DNA from: UBA7332 sp051652645 | GTDB taxonomy: Bacteria > Bacteroidota > Bacteroidia > Bacteroidales > UBA7332 | Assembly (NCBI GenBank): GCA_051652645.1 | Contig: JBOFUP010000019.1 | Location: 53,466-117,465 of the forward strand | Direction of reading: 5' to 3' | DNA length: 64,000 bases | Part shown: positions 63,295-64,000 of the stretch, one piece after another | Layout of the letters: the number at the start of each line of letters is the position of its first letter | Position numbering within the stretch: position 1 is the stretch's first letter | Notes under the pieces: generated by a model | Told to the model about the DNA's origin: nothing | Databases searched by the model: none | The model's input: only the letters and a program-made list of their open reading frames with translations | Position numbers and translations under genes: made by a program

Positions 63295-63886
63295 GAATGG
63301 GGAGGTAGTAAAGTGATCACTTCTTCGGCTTCGCTGCCAATCTATGCAAATTCATCGATAATGATAAGATATCTGAGTACAAAAAAACGTATAAGTGATA
63401 GGTACATAGATATCATTAGTAGATTATCCCAAGAGGTGAGCAACCTTACTAGGTACGAAAGTGAGATAAAGAAAATAATTAAGGAGATCAATGATGACTT
63501 CAACAAACGAAACTTCGCAGAGGTTATCAAAGAGATATCTCTTTTTGATACAATCAAAACTCTATTCGTATCAAGGTAACCTCAATCTTCTGACCTTGTA
63601 TGTTGGCTAAAATCAATCCCAAACAGATATCTTCACTTCGGTGACTTTGATCTTGCTGGTATAAACATATTTCAAGATGAGTTCTTCGCTCACCTCGGCG
63701 AACGTGCCTCGATGTTTATCCCTAGTGATATCGAACAAAGAATAAGTAATGGAAGTCGTGAGATATATGACAAACAATACCAAAAGTATAGACATCGAAA
63801 CATCAAAGACCCTCGCCTAGAAGAAAACAAAACTAATTCACCTCTACTGTAGAGCATATGGACAGGAGGGGTATATTAAATAACTC
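63295..63886 (+). pseudogene. Decayed TOPRIM-domain gene (DUF7281/JetD-like)
   Basis: One frame runs from a GTG at 63313 to an in-frame TAA at 63577, then continues as PQSSDLVCWLKSIP and YLHFGDFDLAGINIFQDEF to a second stop at 63850. The FGDFDLAG segment is a TOPRIM-type metal site (as in JetD/DUF2220 and DUF7281 proteins). A +1 frame then reads CRAYGQEGYIK, resembling the usual C-terminus of such proteins. At least one nonsense and one frameshift or deletion separate these parts, and the N-terminal domain is missing. It is a relic, perhaps of a defence gene. Nothing is supported from 63890 to 64000. Confidence 0.5.
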
Positions 63887-64000
63887 ATCTTACAATTGCT
63901 CATAGACTTGTATCAATAGAGCTCAAACTATATTAGGAGTATCTCTCCTCTTCAAGGCCCTGCCCTTTTGGTCTAATCTGATCTAAATCTAGGATTGTAA

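Noticed and set aside
1..64000. Insertion sequences, prophage genes or CRISPR arrays in the window
   Set aside because: No transposase, integrase, phage structural gene or repeat-spacer array was seen on either strand; the DGR RT is the only mobile-type enzyme.

Overview
The window is bacterial chromosome from the phylum Bacteroidota, most likely order Bacteroidales. The evidence is AT-rich DNA, promoters of the Bacteroidota type (TTTG about 19-20 bases before TAnnTTTG), two secreted enzymes ending in type IX secretion (T9SS) sorting domains, a fimbrillin-like lipoprotein, a C-terminal DAHP synthase/chorismate mutase fusion, and several lineage-typical families (RluA with a long N-terminal extension, DUF4369/thioredoxin lipoprotein, DUF6132). 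The species cannot be named from this sequence.

Layout. 1-10.9 kb, mostly minus strand: a truncated fimbrillin-like lipoprotein, the umuDC mutagenic polymerase pair, a zinc-type CDF exporter, an AAA ATPase with a histone-like tail, a 5'-nucleotidase, miaA and a T9SS-secreted endonuclease I. 10.9-16.6 kb, plus strand: a KefB-type antiporter, udk and valS. 16.6-19.6 kb: a thiol-redox gene cluster divergent from oxyR. 19.7-24.3 kb: a phenylalanine operon (pheA, aminotransferase, DAHP synthase/chorismate mutase, then an FMN/4Fe-4S membrane protein), preceded by a classical attenuator with a 19-residue leader peptide holding nine Phe codons. 24.3-52.7 kb: mainly housekeeping genes (pnuC, ABC-F, nadE, rsgA, frr, pyrH, greA, HIT proteins, rluA-like, asparaginase, topB, ung), with a secreted pectate lyase, a membrane-anchored ferrochelatase next to a sensor kinase, tRNA-Arg(CCG) and a serine-type sulfatase. 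59.6-64 kb: a possible small RNA, an ABC-2 exporter, a zinc metallopeptidase and a decayed TOPRIM gene.

The most interesting region is 52.98-59.61 kb, one minus-strand operon. In transcription order it encodes a NADAR-like protein, a serine/threonine kinase fused to a formylglycine-generating-enzyme (FGE)/C-type-lectin-fold domain, an HRDC-domain protein, a diversity-generating retroelement (DGR) reverse transcriptase, a template repeat (TR), a DarT-like ADP-ribosyltransferase fused to a von Willebrand A (vWA) domain, and a PP2C phosphatase. TR (55479-55610) and the variable repeat VR (57208-57339, the 3' end of the kinase-FGE gene) are both 132 bp. They differ at 20 positions, and every one is an adenine in the TR coding strand (16 A-to-G, 4 A-to-T). 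That is the direct signature of adenine-specific mutagenic retrohoming.

The rest of the operon looks like a kinase/phosphatase/vWA signalling triad (the TerY-P type is known) joined to an ADP-ribosylation toxin and a possible reversing enzyme. My reading, as inference, is a cytoplasmic conflict or immune system whose sensor domain is hypermutated by the DGR. Just beyond its 3' end is an unexplained array of four palindromes, TACGTACGTA, spaced exactly 22 bp apart.
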